From assembly GCA_021234155.1 (NCBI GenBank), contig JAJEKV010000090.1, positions 2,720,479-2,784,478 on the forward strand: 64,000 bases of DNA. The letters run 5' to 3'. Position numbers and translations under genes: made by a program. Origin of the DNA: Isoetes taiwanensis. Taxonomy: Eukaryota > Streptophyta > Lycopodiopsida > Isoetales > Isoetaceae. How positions within the stretch are numbered: position 1 is the first letter of the stretch; the number at the start of each line of letters is the position of its first letter. A model generated the notes under the pieces. That model saw only the letters and a list, made by a program, of their open reading frames with translations. It searched no databases and was not told where the DNA came from. This document shows positions 1-10,609 of the stretch, in pieces.

Positions 1-718
1 TCTCAGCGTTCGATTTACCATATTGTATAGCCTCTTTCTCCCATGAGCTATTTCTGGCTTTATTGGATAGTGTTCCAGCTCTCTGTCCTCCTCTACTATA
101 GCCGTTATAAGCTTCGATACAGGGACACTATCAACCAGCACAAGAGAAGTCTTCCATCTGACTAAGTCATGCATTTCTGACATTTCAGCACAAGCTTGAC
201 ACCTCATCGATGGCTTCTCTGACATAGGCCCCAGGCTCATTATGGTAGCATCTATACAATCTTCGCCAAATCGCATACCTGAAATGGCGTGATTGAGGTC
301 AGCGAAAACAATCATGCCCGTGGCATATAGGATGTCTGAGCATTCATACATACAACGTACATGCACGATCGATAAGGTCATCCCTTGAAATGGCTTTAGG
401 GACATCCGCATCACATGGATAGAGGTCCTGCCATATTATGCGTCTGATCTGTGCTGGGGGGGTAGAAAATTCTTGCACCTCGGTTGCTATGTTAGCAATG
501 TCCTTGGTGGGCCATAAAATGAAGGCACCTTTGGAGCCCAATAGCGTCCCAATTTCTGTTTCAGGATACGACAACGGGAGTTCCTCTTCCAGAATACGTT
601 CCAGGGACACAACTGCACATCCTTCAGGCAAGGGCAAATTGTGATGCTTGATGAAATCATGCACCTTTTCTTCTGCAACCTTCCTGCCATTGATAAGCAT
701 GGACCTCATCTCCATTCT
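1..718 (-). pseudogene. Degraded CACTA (En/Spm)-associated-like ORF fragment, runs off left edge
   Basis: Seen: a minus-strand frame starts at an ATG at 713-715 and stays open for 123 codons to 344. A second minus frame overlaps it near 350 and stays open to the window edge, about 115 more codons, so one frameshift or intron separates the halves. The first half has LPLPEGCAVVSLERI, then a GAFILWPTKDI segment and a late SRDDLIDRACTLYV segment. Family knowledge: the C-terminal ORF of many plant En/Spm elements has a 'LP..EG...V.V' stretch, a 'G....WP..LI' stretch, and then a region naming a short helix near 'YLYE'. The order matches here, but identity is low. Function would be a transposon-borne accessory protein rather than a host enzyme. 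An unknown lineage-specific gene remains possible. Confidence 0.4.
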
Positions 719-752
719 CCAGCTCTCTATTAGTCAGTAAATCGGTATGAAG

Positions 753-768
753 GATCGCGACCGCGATC
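753..768. repeat. GCGATC-type imperfect palindrome, copy 1
   Basis: The 16-bp sequence GATCGCGACCGCGATC has perfect 7-bp arms around a 2-bp centre. It lies 35 bp upstream of the ATG of the minus-strand ORF at 713-715. It belongs to a set of similar palindromes at 2067, 2132, 2202, 5907 and 6086, with weaker relatives at 29311 and 29373. Confidence 0.6.
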
Positions 769-1706
769 TCGTCAAGCAATGACAGCCCACACAGTTATGA
801 AAGGCAATTAGCCTTTTGTCGCAAGATAATGCTCAGAAGGAACGCAGTCATGATCTCCTAGAGAGTTAACAATGGCATTTATGCGAGAGATTGCAGTCGC
901 AATTTTATTGAGAAGCTGGGTCTTTGGCTTCGAACACTGCAAGGTAGCGATATATAGCACTTTTGGATTACGTATTTACTAGGCACCAGCATTTAAGGAA
1001 CTTATTAGAAGATCAAAGCACTCACTACTATAGCTAAGCAACCTCCTAGACTATAGGCAGTTGTAATATTAGATAGAATCACAGCAATAGTCATAAGTAG
1101 CTCACATTGCAAACATACTTTTAGAGGCAAATAACAACCCAGATTGGAACGAAGATATATTTTCAAGGAGAATCACACTTGTTGCCATAGTCGACATGAA
1201 GAAAGAACAAAAACAGAGAGAAATGGAGCTTGCCTTCTGTGATCGAATAAACGAACGGGTTAAGTTTTTGGAAGCCCGACAAGGTCGATCAGCTATACCC
1301 CGAAGATCCACAAGGGCGATCGGCTTCAGAAAGCGCCCAGTCCTTCAAAACCTTTAGGCGCTATGTATGAAATGGAAGCGCCTTACTTCTTGCTGCAAGA
1401 ATTGCAATGCAACTAAATCCACGTTTTTTGAATTTGAATTCTGTTCTTGCTCGGACAATAATTGGGCCTGTAAGGTGGCGGGTCAATTCTGCCAGGTGTC
1501 TTAGGGTACCAGAATTTGCCTCGCATTTATGTTGTTGGCTGGTGGAACACGAGTTTGGAAAATGTCACTTTCACCGTACACTTTATGGAGTCTGTTTTGG
1601 AAAGTGTCACTTCCATGATACATTTTTTAATAATAGTTGTGTCCTCCATCACGATAGTGGGATTCAAAAATCTTCTCATGCCGGCACTACTTTATCTGGA
1701 CCCCAC

Positions 1707-1876
1707 CATAAATAGCGTCGTCATTCATAAATGCAGCCATCGACATTAATCCTGCCATAAATACGCCATCGTCAATAAATACGCCATAATTACGCCGTCG
1801 TCAATAAATACGTCACCATTAATAAATATGCCACCATTAATAAATGTGCCCCAAAAATACGTCAATAAATACCCCC
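1707..1876 (+). repeat. Degenerate tandem array, about 17-22 bp units
   Basis: Units built on CGYCA...TCAATAAATA repeat about eight times with small indels, for example CGCCATCGTCAATAAATA followed by CGCCATAATTACGCCGTCG. It is a degenerate minisatellite with no coding sense. Confidence 0.7.
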
Positions 1877-2066
1877 AGACATCTATATATATCGGCCTCT
1901 GCCTCAACGATACCTCCTCAGCGACTTAGCCGCCGTTTTCAGCGCCTTCGAGAAAATGAAGACCGCCGTCAGCAAATGTGATGCCCTAAAATTATGTTAG
2001 TTTCCGCGCTTTCTTTGAGCACTTCTCAAAATGAGCACACGTTATTTGATATAGTGTGCGCTTCTC

Positions 2067-2223
2067 AGGATCGCGGGCCGCGATCCTGTTGACATAAATC
2101 TAATCCTATTTTTAAACTGTGTAGTAAATCAAATCGCGGCAGCGATTATTATATAGCTATATTTCTAGATTCTTTATAGTAAAATGCATTCCAGCTATTG
2201 AAGAGACCGCGACCGCGATCTCT
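2067..2223. repeat. Cluster of three GCGATC-type palindromes
   Basis: 2067-2087 is AGGATCGCGG-G-CCGCGATCCT, a perfect 10-bp-arm palindrome with one centre base. 2132-2147 is AATCGCGGCAGCGATT. 2202-2223 has arms AGAGACCGCG and CGCGATCTCT with one mismatch. All three lie in the 300 bp upstream of the long plus-strand broken gene. Paired sites of this kind could be protein-binding sites or cruciform-forming repeat cores; the role is inference. Confidence 0.6.
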
Positions 2224-2385
2224 TTCAGCTTATTTCATTGCGACTACTAGTATAAATAGTCACGGTTGCAATTATGATATACCTATATTTCCAAATTCTT
2301 TGTAGTAGTATGCGGTCGCCATTATCGTATAGCGTCATTTTCAAATTCTTTAAATAGTATGCATTCAAACTACTGGAATAGATCT
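2144..2385 (+). repeat. Diverged tandem repeat (three copies) upstream of the ParB-like gene
   Basis: Three related segments begin at about 2144, 2272 and 2321. Each runs ATTAT..TATA..TATTT, then a C/AAATTCTTT core, then TAGTA..ATGC. Two end in GCATTC. The third copy overlaps the first ATG of the following ORF (2359), so that ATG may be repeat sequence and not the true start. The repeats hold or abut two of the GCGATC palindromes. Confidence 0.6.
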
Positions 2386-5300
2386 TGCAGCTTTGGACTT
2401 GTTCCGTGGTCCAGATGTGGAGCCTATACATATAGTAACCCCTTCTGCAAGCCGAAAGTGGGCTATGGAGATAGCTCAGGCAATACCTTAGATCAAAGGA
2501 GACAGAAGAAAGGACTTGTAGGACGGAAAAGGTTCAGAGACATGGAACATATGGGCATCATAGTAGCAATGTGGGAAGGATGCAAAAATAATGTTGAGAA
2601 TGCCCTCATATGCAATGTGGAAGATACTCAACAGCTGCAGTTTGTGGAGTATGTGTTGAGATGGCAGAATTACGATCCTTCTATAATGATTGCGAGCAAG
2701 CTGAATAAACTAGCTAGTGCGAAGAATATTCCTACGAGCGCGAAGGGTTACGGATGGAGCCTTCCATCATACGACTCTCTTTCTCTCGCTGGCATCAAAG
2801 GGAGTCGTGATCTGCTGATTGGCTTCAGCAAATGTAGGAATGGCTTGGCAAATGATAAGAAACCACCTTCTTGTGCGACTAAGGCCAAGAAGGATAACAA
2901 GATACCTCAAGTCATGGATAGTAATTGGCTGAGAGCCGTGGCTAAGAAAAGGCAAGTGGTTCCCTTGGCCGCTCTCGGTGAGCCATCTCTTGCCAAGGAA
3001 CAAACACAGGTTCAAAGTGGTAATCCTCTATGCTCTGTAGTAGAGAATCCCACTGAACCAAGACTGATTATGCCCCCACCTCAAGCAGACAGTGATAAGC
3101 CTAAAGACACCTCTGCTCCAAAGATTAAAAAATATAAGATTAACTTGAGAAAGTTAAATATAGACCCATCTGAAAAACAGTCCACTTCCGCCACACCTAC
3201 ATCTTCTGATATTCCCACAGCTTCATGATCTGCTCTCATCTACCCTAGTGCAGTATGCCTTCCTCCTGAACTAAAATTTAATCCTGAGGAGGAAAAGAAG
3301 TTGGCAGGTCAAACTACTCAAAAATTGGAAGAGTTCAAGAGGTTTTATCCTATGAGGGTCAACTTGTTCACTAAAGTCAGTATTTTTTATTGTGAATCTG
3401 CACCGACCAATATGACTCATAGAACTCGGTCCAATGAACATGTCCAGATGTTACTGAGGAGTTTTAAATCTTGCCCTTCGGAAGTGCTGACACCTGCAGG
3501 TGTAGTGTTGTTCGATCCAATCACGAGGTAAGCGACGTTTGTTTTACGATATCATTTGTAATCTGTTGCATTTAGCTGATCTGTTGACATGTGGAACATG
3601 AAGAAGGTCACGTGGTCAGTGCCAGAGGACCTGACTGGAAAGAAAATTTATGTTATTTCTGGCAACCACAGTATATTTGCTGCTCAATTGATGTGCTCCC
3701 ACATCGGTGATGTTTAGCAACGATTAGAATTTGCAAAGGCATATGCAAAGAGAAGAACTCGCATGTTGAATGGGAATCTGGCTGATAAGGAATATATACA
3801 ATTGTCTATACAATGTAATGATATAATTGCTAACACAGTCTATAAGGAACCCATCGTGGAAAAGCTCCAACAACTTCGCAAGCAACACAAAGCTTATAGA
3901 TGTCCACTACAAGGACCAACAGGAACAGCTGTGACATCTGCATGCAAGATCACCACCGCGATCCTTATGACCTATTTATTTTCCAGGATTTTGTTGAGGT
4001 GGCAACTACAACATTGAAGGTGAAGGAGCTAAAAGATGAAAAGCAATTCATATTCATGCAAGAAGAGTCTTGGTCCAAGTTTATGCAGGTTGTTTCTAAG
4101 TGGACGAGCAGGAAACTTGTGGATGATCATGGTGAATGCCTGATAGGCCCACCAAAGATCTCTTCAGCAAAATATTTTTGCGCTACTTACGTGGTATGTC
4201 AAATGACGAAGTTTCCCAGCTTATGAATGAAATTCTAGAAGGAAAGACATACTTGAAAGCGCAGTCAGGATATGTCGGTCGTTTTGACTGTAAGCAAAGG
4301 GCAATTGACAACAGGACACTTACTCTTATGTGCCGAGAAACATTGTCCTATGCTAATAGCATTATAGACGATTGTTATGCCAGTTTTAAAGAGCTTGCAA
4401 GCAAGTTTCCAGAGTTTACCGAGCAGTGCCTTCTTGACATTGCAGGGTTTGATTTTGAGTATATCAAAGCTAACTACAACAAGGACCATGTGCAGGGGAA
4501 TCTCCCAGGTGCTTTTCTTGAAGCAATCAGGTCTATTCTTAAGCCGGAAGAAGCAAATAAGCTGAAAGAAAAAAGAAATATTGTCTGTAGGGTGGCCAAG
4601 CACGGAATACCTGTAAAAATACCAGAGCCTCAAAACGTGACAATAGTGTTCATTGACATGAGGAGGTACACCACAGTATAAGATGTAAAGAAATATCTGA
4701 ACCTCTTCAACAGGATTGCTAGCATGACTACTGCTAAGGTCTATCACATTGTCATATTTTTTAGATCAGGTCAACTACCTAATTGCTTATATAGTCAAAG
4801 TCAGGTGCAAGGTAGTTCACATGTATCCATTGGTGCTTATGAAGAGCATGGCTGGGTAAGCAAGAAAATGGTCAAGGAGTTCTAGTACTACATCACGCAT
4901 GTGACCATTAACAGAAGTGAGGCTCGTGTGATTCCCTTGTAGCCTAGTTTGGTACTCAGATTGACACATGTGAACAACGCCCCGAAAAGCACTCCCATTC
5001 CGAAACACGAAATTACAGGCAACGAAGAGCAGGATGAAAAATTGAAGAAAAAATACATGATGTATTTCACAGGCAAGCCTAAGTTTTCTTGGGCGAACAT
5101 GGACGGTGACTTTGTTTTGAAAAGTCAAGCCAAGACATCTTATTAATGAACTAGTTCTTATTGATGGGACAGTTCTTGATTTTTTCTCAGCGGGTACAAC
5201 AGAGTGTGTCATGCGAAGATGATGCTAAGGTATGCCGTTTCCTGGAGTCATTTTTTGAGACATTGGAGATGGCGGCCAGGCCGAGCCCCCATGTAGAGGA

Positions 5301-5906
5301 AGAAAAAAATGTACAGGATGACCAAGTAAATACGGATCAGCCCGATGTGAATATTACTCAGCATACGGATTTGACTAATTTGGATGACATATTGAACAAA
5401 TTAGATGCCAAAGGCTATGAAGAGGGACTGGCAGAAGCTAGGGCCCTCATAGAAGGAACTAAAAAGAAATGCGAAGAGCTTGATCCAAAGTTCGAGACGT
5501 TAGAATTATTAAACCAGCAGCTTGACGCAGCAATGCCCTTCCTCACAGGAAAATCAGCCGAGAAGCGCACTTGCTCGAGGTTTTAATATATAGGATCTGA
5601 TCAAGCACAGAATGAGGATGAGGCAAAGGACGGTAACACGAAACGTTTAAAGAAGAATGACAGTCCTGAATTTAGCAGTTGCTACAACGTGAATTATTAG
5701 GAGGTACAGATAGCGTGGAGACCGAATTGTCATCGGGCTTTGAACACATCAGGAAATTGGCTGAGGCAATGGAAGTGGACATGCCTACTGTTACTGGCTA
5801 CACAAAAATGGAACTGTCGCATACTATAGCCGCAAGCCACGCACATATTACAAGAATATCAAAGCAGCTTGGTGTTGTTCCAAATTCTGTCCAAGAGACT
5901 CAATGA
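2359..5906 (+). pseudogene. Long broken gene of unknown family with a ParB/sulfiredoxin-like segment
   Basis: Seen: one plus-strand reading runs from about 2359 to 5906. Frame 1 covers 2359-4017, with stops at 3226 (TGA) and near 3715 (TAG). Frame 3 covers about 3900-4226. Frame 2 covers 4136-5146, with stops at 4679, near 4883 and near 4940. Then come frame 1 (5161-5586) and frame 3 (5679-5906). Codon texture and composition carry on across the breaks. The order is a basic, proline-rich N-terminal part; about 3400-3710 with SNEHVQMLLRSF, LTPAGVVLF, and then KKIYVISGNHSIFAAQLM; a helical middle (4140-4600); a short beta-like FIDMRRY segment at about 4640; and an acidic helical tail. Family knowledge: 'V..L..SI...G...P..V' followed by 'GxHRxxAA' is the ParB/Srx fold signature. 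A GAG|GTAAGC donor at 3528 suggests at least one intron. Unlike known ParB proteins it is long and eukaryotic. It could be a gene of an undescribed mobile element or a lineage-specific family. The ParB assignment is an inference from short motifs. Confidence 0.45.
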
Positions 5907-6101
5907 AATCGCCGTGGCGATTGTCCTCACCACTTTTCATAAATATGATATCTAATTTCTCCATGGCCTAATAGATACATGTAATTGATTGCTAATGCAA
6001 ACCATGGGAATGTAATATATTTTCCAATCATCTCTAGTGTTTTACCACAATCTTATGTTAATTTAATATGTTTAGTTCTTCGATAAATCGCTATGGCGAT
6101 C
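5907..6101. repeat. Two GCGATC-type palindromes after the ParB-like gene
   Basis: 5907-5922 is AATCGCCGTGGCGATT, with 7-bp perfect arms, and it starts within the last codons or stop context of the upstream frame (stop at 5904-5906). 6086-6101 is AATCGCTATGGCGATC. The DNA between is AT-rich and non-coding. With the copies upstream at 2067-2223 they bracket the broken gene. Confidence 0.6.
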
Positions 6102-6164
6102 TGTTCGAGCAATTCAGTTCATATTTTAGAGGTTGAATTGCTGGTCCCGCATCGCATATTATAG

Positions 6165-6655
6165 AATAGAATAGAATACATTTATGTCCTTTGTGCCGTA
6201 AGGCCCCTGGACTTGTGTAGCATGGGCGAGCTCCCTACAAGGGTGCTACTAGCACATCACGCTGTTTTAATGTAGCCTTTTCGGAAGGCTGACTTTTTTC
6301 CTTTAATACCAGCACCCCGCTTTACCTCGGCTTCTTGGCCGTGCAGTGATGCGTCGTTATCAATCAGCTTTTAGCTGAGCAATTTGTGTGGGGCTATATG
6401 ACCCGTATTGTACAGATCATATTACAAGCCCTCTTTCACTGTGTACCTCTCTGTGTCTGGTCATCATTCTTTGGATCGCATCTGCCAGATCCCGTAACGA
6501 TTCCGTCATCTTCATCATCCTGTGGATTGGTTCCCCCCACTTTATATTTCTATATCTGTCCCTGATGTCCCCATAGATCGGGCAGTCGTTAATCATATGG
6601 TTTTCATCCTCTATTACCCCCCTGTCACATGCATATTTGCCGGTATAATATGGAA
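6165..6655 (-). mobile_element. LINE 3' fragment ending in a (TATTC)n tail
   Basis: Translated on the minus strand, about 6640-6425 gives YACDRGVIEDENHMINDC, then a helical stretch and a stop near 6418. CxxC-(8)-H-(4)-C is the zinc-knuckle-like motif at the C-terminus of many non-LTR retrotransposon RT proteins. The 3' UTR continues to about 6182 and ends in GTATTC-TATTC-TATTC at 6165-6181, not in poly(A). The fragment is strongly 5'-truncated and no target duplication was resolved. The same motif (GSIEDENHVFVHC) recurs in the LINE at 63.1 kb and (GAIEDESHTFEL) at 24.2 kb, so these are one family. Confidence 0.75.
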
Positions 6656-6756
6656 TCTCGCGTTAAACATTTATTGTTTGAATTTAGCCTTCTCAGATAC
6701 TGCATCTAGCTAAATTAGGACAAATAATTATATTTCTGATGAATCGAGAAAACGAA

Positions 6757-6895
6757 TCGGTTTATTGGCTAGTCCATTGGGTTAGCAACTAAGAGATCTT
6801 GTGTTCAAGTCTCTGGGGGTCCGTCATATGTCCTCATGGACGCTGCCAATGTGGCATGACGTAAAAAATACTATCTATCTAATTAATTAATTCTT
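6757..6895 (+). mobile_element. tRNA-derived SINE candidate
   Basis: A box A-like TGGCTAGTCCATTGG at about 6764 is followed about 35 bases later by a box B-like GTTCAAGTC at about 6812. Together they form an internal Pol III promoter. The body continues through GGTCCGTCATATGTCC to a low-complexity 3' end with AAAAAATACTATCTATC. Arrangement and length (about 140 bp) suit a plant SINE. A true tRNA gene is unlikely, because no full cloverleaf or acceptor stem is evident. Confidence 0.45.
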
Positions 6896-9800
6896 ACTTA
6901 ATAGCAACCAACCCTAACCAACTATACTAATTTGGCCCAACTAAATTTTGTTCTAGATTTTAGACATATTTGATGATGAGTGTCATGGAAGCTTGTGCCG
7001 GCATTGCTCCCCCATTAAAGCAGAGCCTAAAGCACGAAGAATTAGCGAACTAGGAGAATAGCAGCAGCAAATTGCGAAGCATTTATGCAAAGCCGTGGGC
7101 AGGTTCATTATTGGATGGATGGAATTTCATCGGCTGGATCTATTGCATGACAACTATTGCACAACCAAATTCTAGGATTGCATGGGTGGTGATATTGGAG
7201 TAAAGCTCCCGGATGAAAGCTCCATATTTCCACCATCGCCCTAGAAGGGGATCCTAGAGCACGAGATTGGATTGAACGGCCTAGATTTAGCATGGCACCT
7301 AGATAGCCCAGATGCCTTGTGGCGCACCCTGATAACCTTGATATCACAATCATCTGCACGGATTGTTGAGATCAATTTCGTGGGTAGATTTCACAGCACA
7401 ATCAAACATGGGTCCTTGTGCTTCGGCATCCATTCAAGTGTTGAACTTGGAGCACAGTCAACCCATGGGATTTTATGCTCAGGCGCCCCGTTTGAGGTAT
7501 ACTAGGGATTTCGTACATGTAGTTCATGGTGCAATAGATTGCGGCAGTGTGCCTTCAGATGCTAGTGTTGTCGCTGACGGCTTAGATGCGTGGGGGTACT
7601 CAACAATGGCAATGGAGCCTCGGGTACCATCGTACGGGTCTAGTGTGTCAGTCATGGTGTGATCCTGGAGCATAGTTCCAATACTAGAGTTCCTGGAGTA
7701 TGTTGTCGCATGGTGGAAGAGTCGTGCTAGAGAAGATTCAGAGAACAGATGCGCCATGGTGCAATCCCGTCCGTAAGTTTATGTAGAGGATACTGGAGCA
7801 CTATTTCCATATTAATGTCCATGATGCAATGATAAAGGACGTCTGCGATTAAAAACAAGGGAGGTACGGATAATGGAGGGTCGAGTAAATATCATCCTTT
7901 GGAGGGAAGCTGGGGGATCTAGTGGCCAGGATATTTCTACTCCAGAATCCAAGAGTTAAGGGTAAAACTAACTTGCGCTATTTTTTATGATATGAGTATG
8001 GACCACATTTCTTCTATTCCCTAGGAGTACAGTATGCTACATGAAACCACAGTGGTGAGAAATGTTATGGGGTGCTAATGCCTTCTTATATGTTGAGAAC
8101 ATCCTCCACTTATTGTTTTCCATGAGAAGATGCCATGACAATGCATGTATATATGGATATATAACTACAAGTCAATTCAAAAAGGAAGAATCAAACTCAA
8201 TTACTTCTCTCAACCGGTAAGCATGAACAAGCTTTCTCTATCTATACATAAAGGTTTGCCTAGATTACTTATTGGTAGTTCACAAAGTAAGATTGTGCCT
8301 CATAAGTCTATGTAACGTTTTTTATTGTCTTGGAACAAAATGGATGATGGAATGCATGTTTTTGAAGTAAATTATTTATGCAAGTCAAGATGACGGTAAA
8401 CATATTAATACTGCAACTAGCAACTAACTGTGTCAATTTGTTCATAGCAAGTGGCACCAAGATTTAATGTTGGATTTTCCTATAAGATGGTCAACCATTT
8501 GAAATTATCATGCCCATTTATGTCTTTTGCACTATTTTAACCAAGGGGACATTTAATGTGGATATAGTAAATTTGCACAAAGTGGTGCCTAATTGTAGGG
8601 TATTTTGGTTACACTATTACAACCACATGTTACAAGATGTCGGGTATAATGTGGTTCAGATACCTAAAGATTACATGTTTGAGCATTTTAATACATGAAT
8701 AATGCAAATGGCAATGTAGTGGATGGATTGTGTCTTTTATAAAAGGGGGCATTGAGTACACACCTCTAGGTGGAGAACCTATTTCCAAGATGTCCATGAT
8801 TGTCGATGACGCATGCTTACATATACAATGATGAATGCTTATATATATGATGTCATATGTCTGAACCCCACAAAGATAGGTGTCCCTCTGAGAATATAAA
8901 TTAATCAATCGTTGTCCATTATGATGCACCCACAAAAGCCTTTATAAAGCATCTTAAACAAACATAGAGAAGCAAACTAGATGCCCTTCCAAATCAAGAA
9001 TACAAAGTCTTACGTCATCTTTAGAATCTACAAAGGACATGTGGATGAAGAGAATGAGTAAGAGGATGATTAATGTCACTTGCAACCTCTCAAATCCAAA
9101 CTACCTTCGTATTATCACGTTCAAGTAATTAAGATACCTACTCTAACTAGACTTACGAATGCAGACCAGATACTCTGGCCCCTCTTCCGCCCTTCTATAC
9201 ATCATCATCATTCCATCCCCTGTCCATCAACAACCACATGGAAGGGCCCTCTCAATTTTTTGGCCATCTACTACTCTACGACCCACCCAATGTTTTTATC
9301 ATCCATCATATATCCAACATCACCCTCATGTCACCCCCACCAGCCGACACCGTGTTTAGCACACATGACTCCAACTCAATCAAGGTCAAGGGGGTCCAAG
9401 TCATAGGATAGTGTGGTCCATGAGGGCATAGAGAGCCATGATTGGCGAGGTGAGGTGGCAGAGAGAAAGATCGTGTAGAGATGTTGCGAGCGAAAGAATT
9501 GAATTGAATTGAATTGAGTGGTAGAGCAGACGGGGGAAGATATAGGACAACTTTCTAGAGAGAGAGGCAGAGTTAAATACCTAGAGAAACCAACTGGCGA
9601 GAACGTGTAGGAAGGCCCAGAGATCCACAAAGGCGAGGGGTACCATGTGGACCACCGGGGGGTTATGGGGCCGAGGGAAGCATATGCAATCATGTGCAAG
9701 CATGTGCGAGCCGCAAAGGGCGGGAGGGCGAGGATTTATGGTCCAGACAATTTGCCTATAGATAATACGGGAGGGGCCACTAAACATGTTATTTTGTACT

Positions 9801-10043
9801 TTTTTCCTAGACAAAACAAATTTTGCATAACTTGACCCTGCCCTTTTTTTCTTATATGACAAAACAAAGGCATAACTTGAAAAAAAAAGGAAAAAAAAAA
9901 AAAAGGGAAAGAAAACTTCTCCCTAGACGAGCAACGGGCAGCAGATCTGGCTAGCAAGGAGGGGGCAGGTTGGGATTAGTTTAAGGGCGGGGATTGGGGG
10001 CAGGGGGGGGCAGGGGTTACAGGGCAGGCAGTGGCAGGGGGTG
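6896..10043. other. Intergenic, no gene recognised
   Basis: Short ORFs occur on both strands, but none has a recognisable domain or sustained coding texture. The stretch includes a (GAATT)n microsatellite at 9496-9517, a purine-rich A tract at 9879-9912, and a G-rich stretch at 9955-10040 (repeated GGGGGCAGG-like runs). The G-rich stretch directly precedes the TATA box of the HLH gene and may be its proximal promoter. Confidence 0.5.
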
Positions 10044-10050
10044 TATATAA
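10044..10050 (+). promoter_or_regulatory. TATA box of the HLH gene
   Basis: TATATAA occurs within GGGTGTATATAAGGAGCAG, after a G-rich tract. It would place transcription start around 10075-10085, giving a leader of about 530 bases to the ATG at 10610. Possible leader splice sites are GCAG|GTGCGA near 10116, GCAG|GTAAAT near 10483 and an acceptor TTTCTGTGCAG near 10534. Confidence 0.55.
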
Positions 10051-10187
10051 GGAGCAGTATTTCGTGTCTGAGTAGCCATTTCCTTGTCGCTATACGAGCT
10101 TCTCGAGGAGCAGGCAGGTGCGAAATATATCCCCTCTCAGATCCCCTGATTGGAAGAGGATTACACAACCAAAGGTTAAATTTACCC

Positions 10188-10290
10188 CCCGGATCTTCAT
10201 CACTTCGGCCTCGGCCGCCCGGGCCATGCTAATCTTCTCTGTATCGTTTTCGTATCGTTTCCAACGCTCTTCGAGAGCTCGGATTTCGAT
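10188..10290 (-). ncRNA. U6 snRNA-like segment (28-nt exact catalytic core, diverged flanks)
   Basis: On the minus strand, 10248-10221 is identical to the plant U6 snRNA core: AACGATACAGAGAAG followed by ATTAGCATGGCCC. This covers the ACAGAGA box and the AGC-containing U4/U2-pairing region. The flanks are not U6. The 5' side (10285-10260) has an unrelated small stem (GCTCT-CGA-AGAGC), and the 3' side is GC-rich (GGGCGGCCGAGGCCG) and not the U6 internal stem-loop. No TATA box or plant upstream element is visible at the usual spacing. It is most likely a retrotransposed chimera or U6 pseudogene fragment that landed in the leader of the HLH gene. A divergent U6 variant is less likely. Confidence 0.6.
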
Positions 10291-10609
10291 CCTGACGCGC
10301 GCGTACCAGTAACTACCCTCCTGCTGCACTTTTCTGGCACCCCTTGCTTGGCTTCACATGTGTGGCTCTACCCTTTGCAGCCTTGATTCAAACTACTGCC
10401 AAAAAGGGCGGTTTAAAACTTGTCCATGTGCCTCCACATGCTCAGATTGAAGAAGCTTCATGTTCTGCCCAGCTGTACAGCAGGTAAATTGCAGTGTTGC
10501 ACTACTTAAATTGGTGCTGGTCTTTTTCTGTGCAGTCTTGTGATTTGCTTTGGCCCCAAGTTGTTGCAAATTGCATGCTGGTTTGTGCTCAACTTGGTTG
10601 TGTGTGGAT

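Larger units (their letters stand above)
719..2060. other. Intergenic stretch, no gene recognised
   Basis: No convincing coding region. It contains one GC-rich palindrome (753-768), a diverged tandem pair near 1556-1625 in which a TTTGGAAARTGTCACTT segment recurs about 43 bp apart, and the AATAAATA-type array at 1707-1876. A short minus ORF at 1102-1311 has no recognisable family and is treated as chance. Confidence 0.5.

Noticed and set aside
2359-5906. Bacterial contamination as the source of the ParB-like gene
   Set aside because: It sits in continuous AT-rich DNA beside plant-type LINE and SINE pieces, shows a likely splice donor, and has no operon or ribosome-binding-site structure.
6757-6895. 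Functional tRNA gene
   Set aside because: Box A- and B-like motifs are present, but no acceptor stem or complete cloverleaf can be drawn. A SINE is more likely.
9581-9957. Overlapping minus-strand ORFs upstream of the HLH gene
   Set aside because: No recognisable family, low-complexity A and G tracts, and two frames overlap.
10090-10329. 79-codon minus ORF spanning the U6-like core
   Set aside because: Its reading frame runs through structural RNA sequence and has no protein family. The nucleotide match to U6 explains the conservation better.
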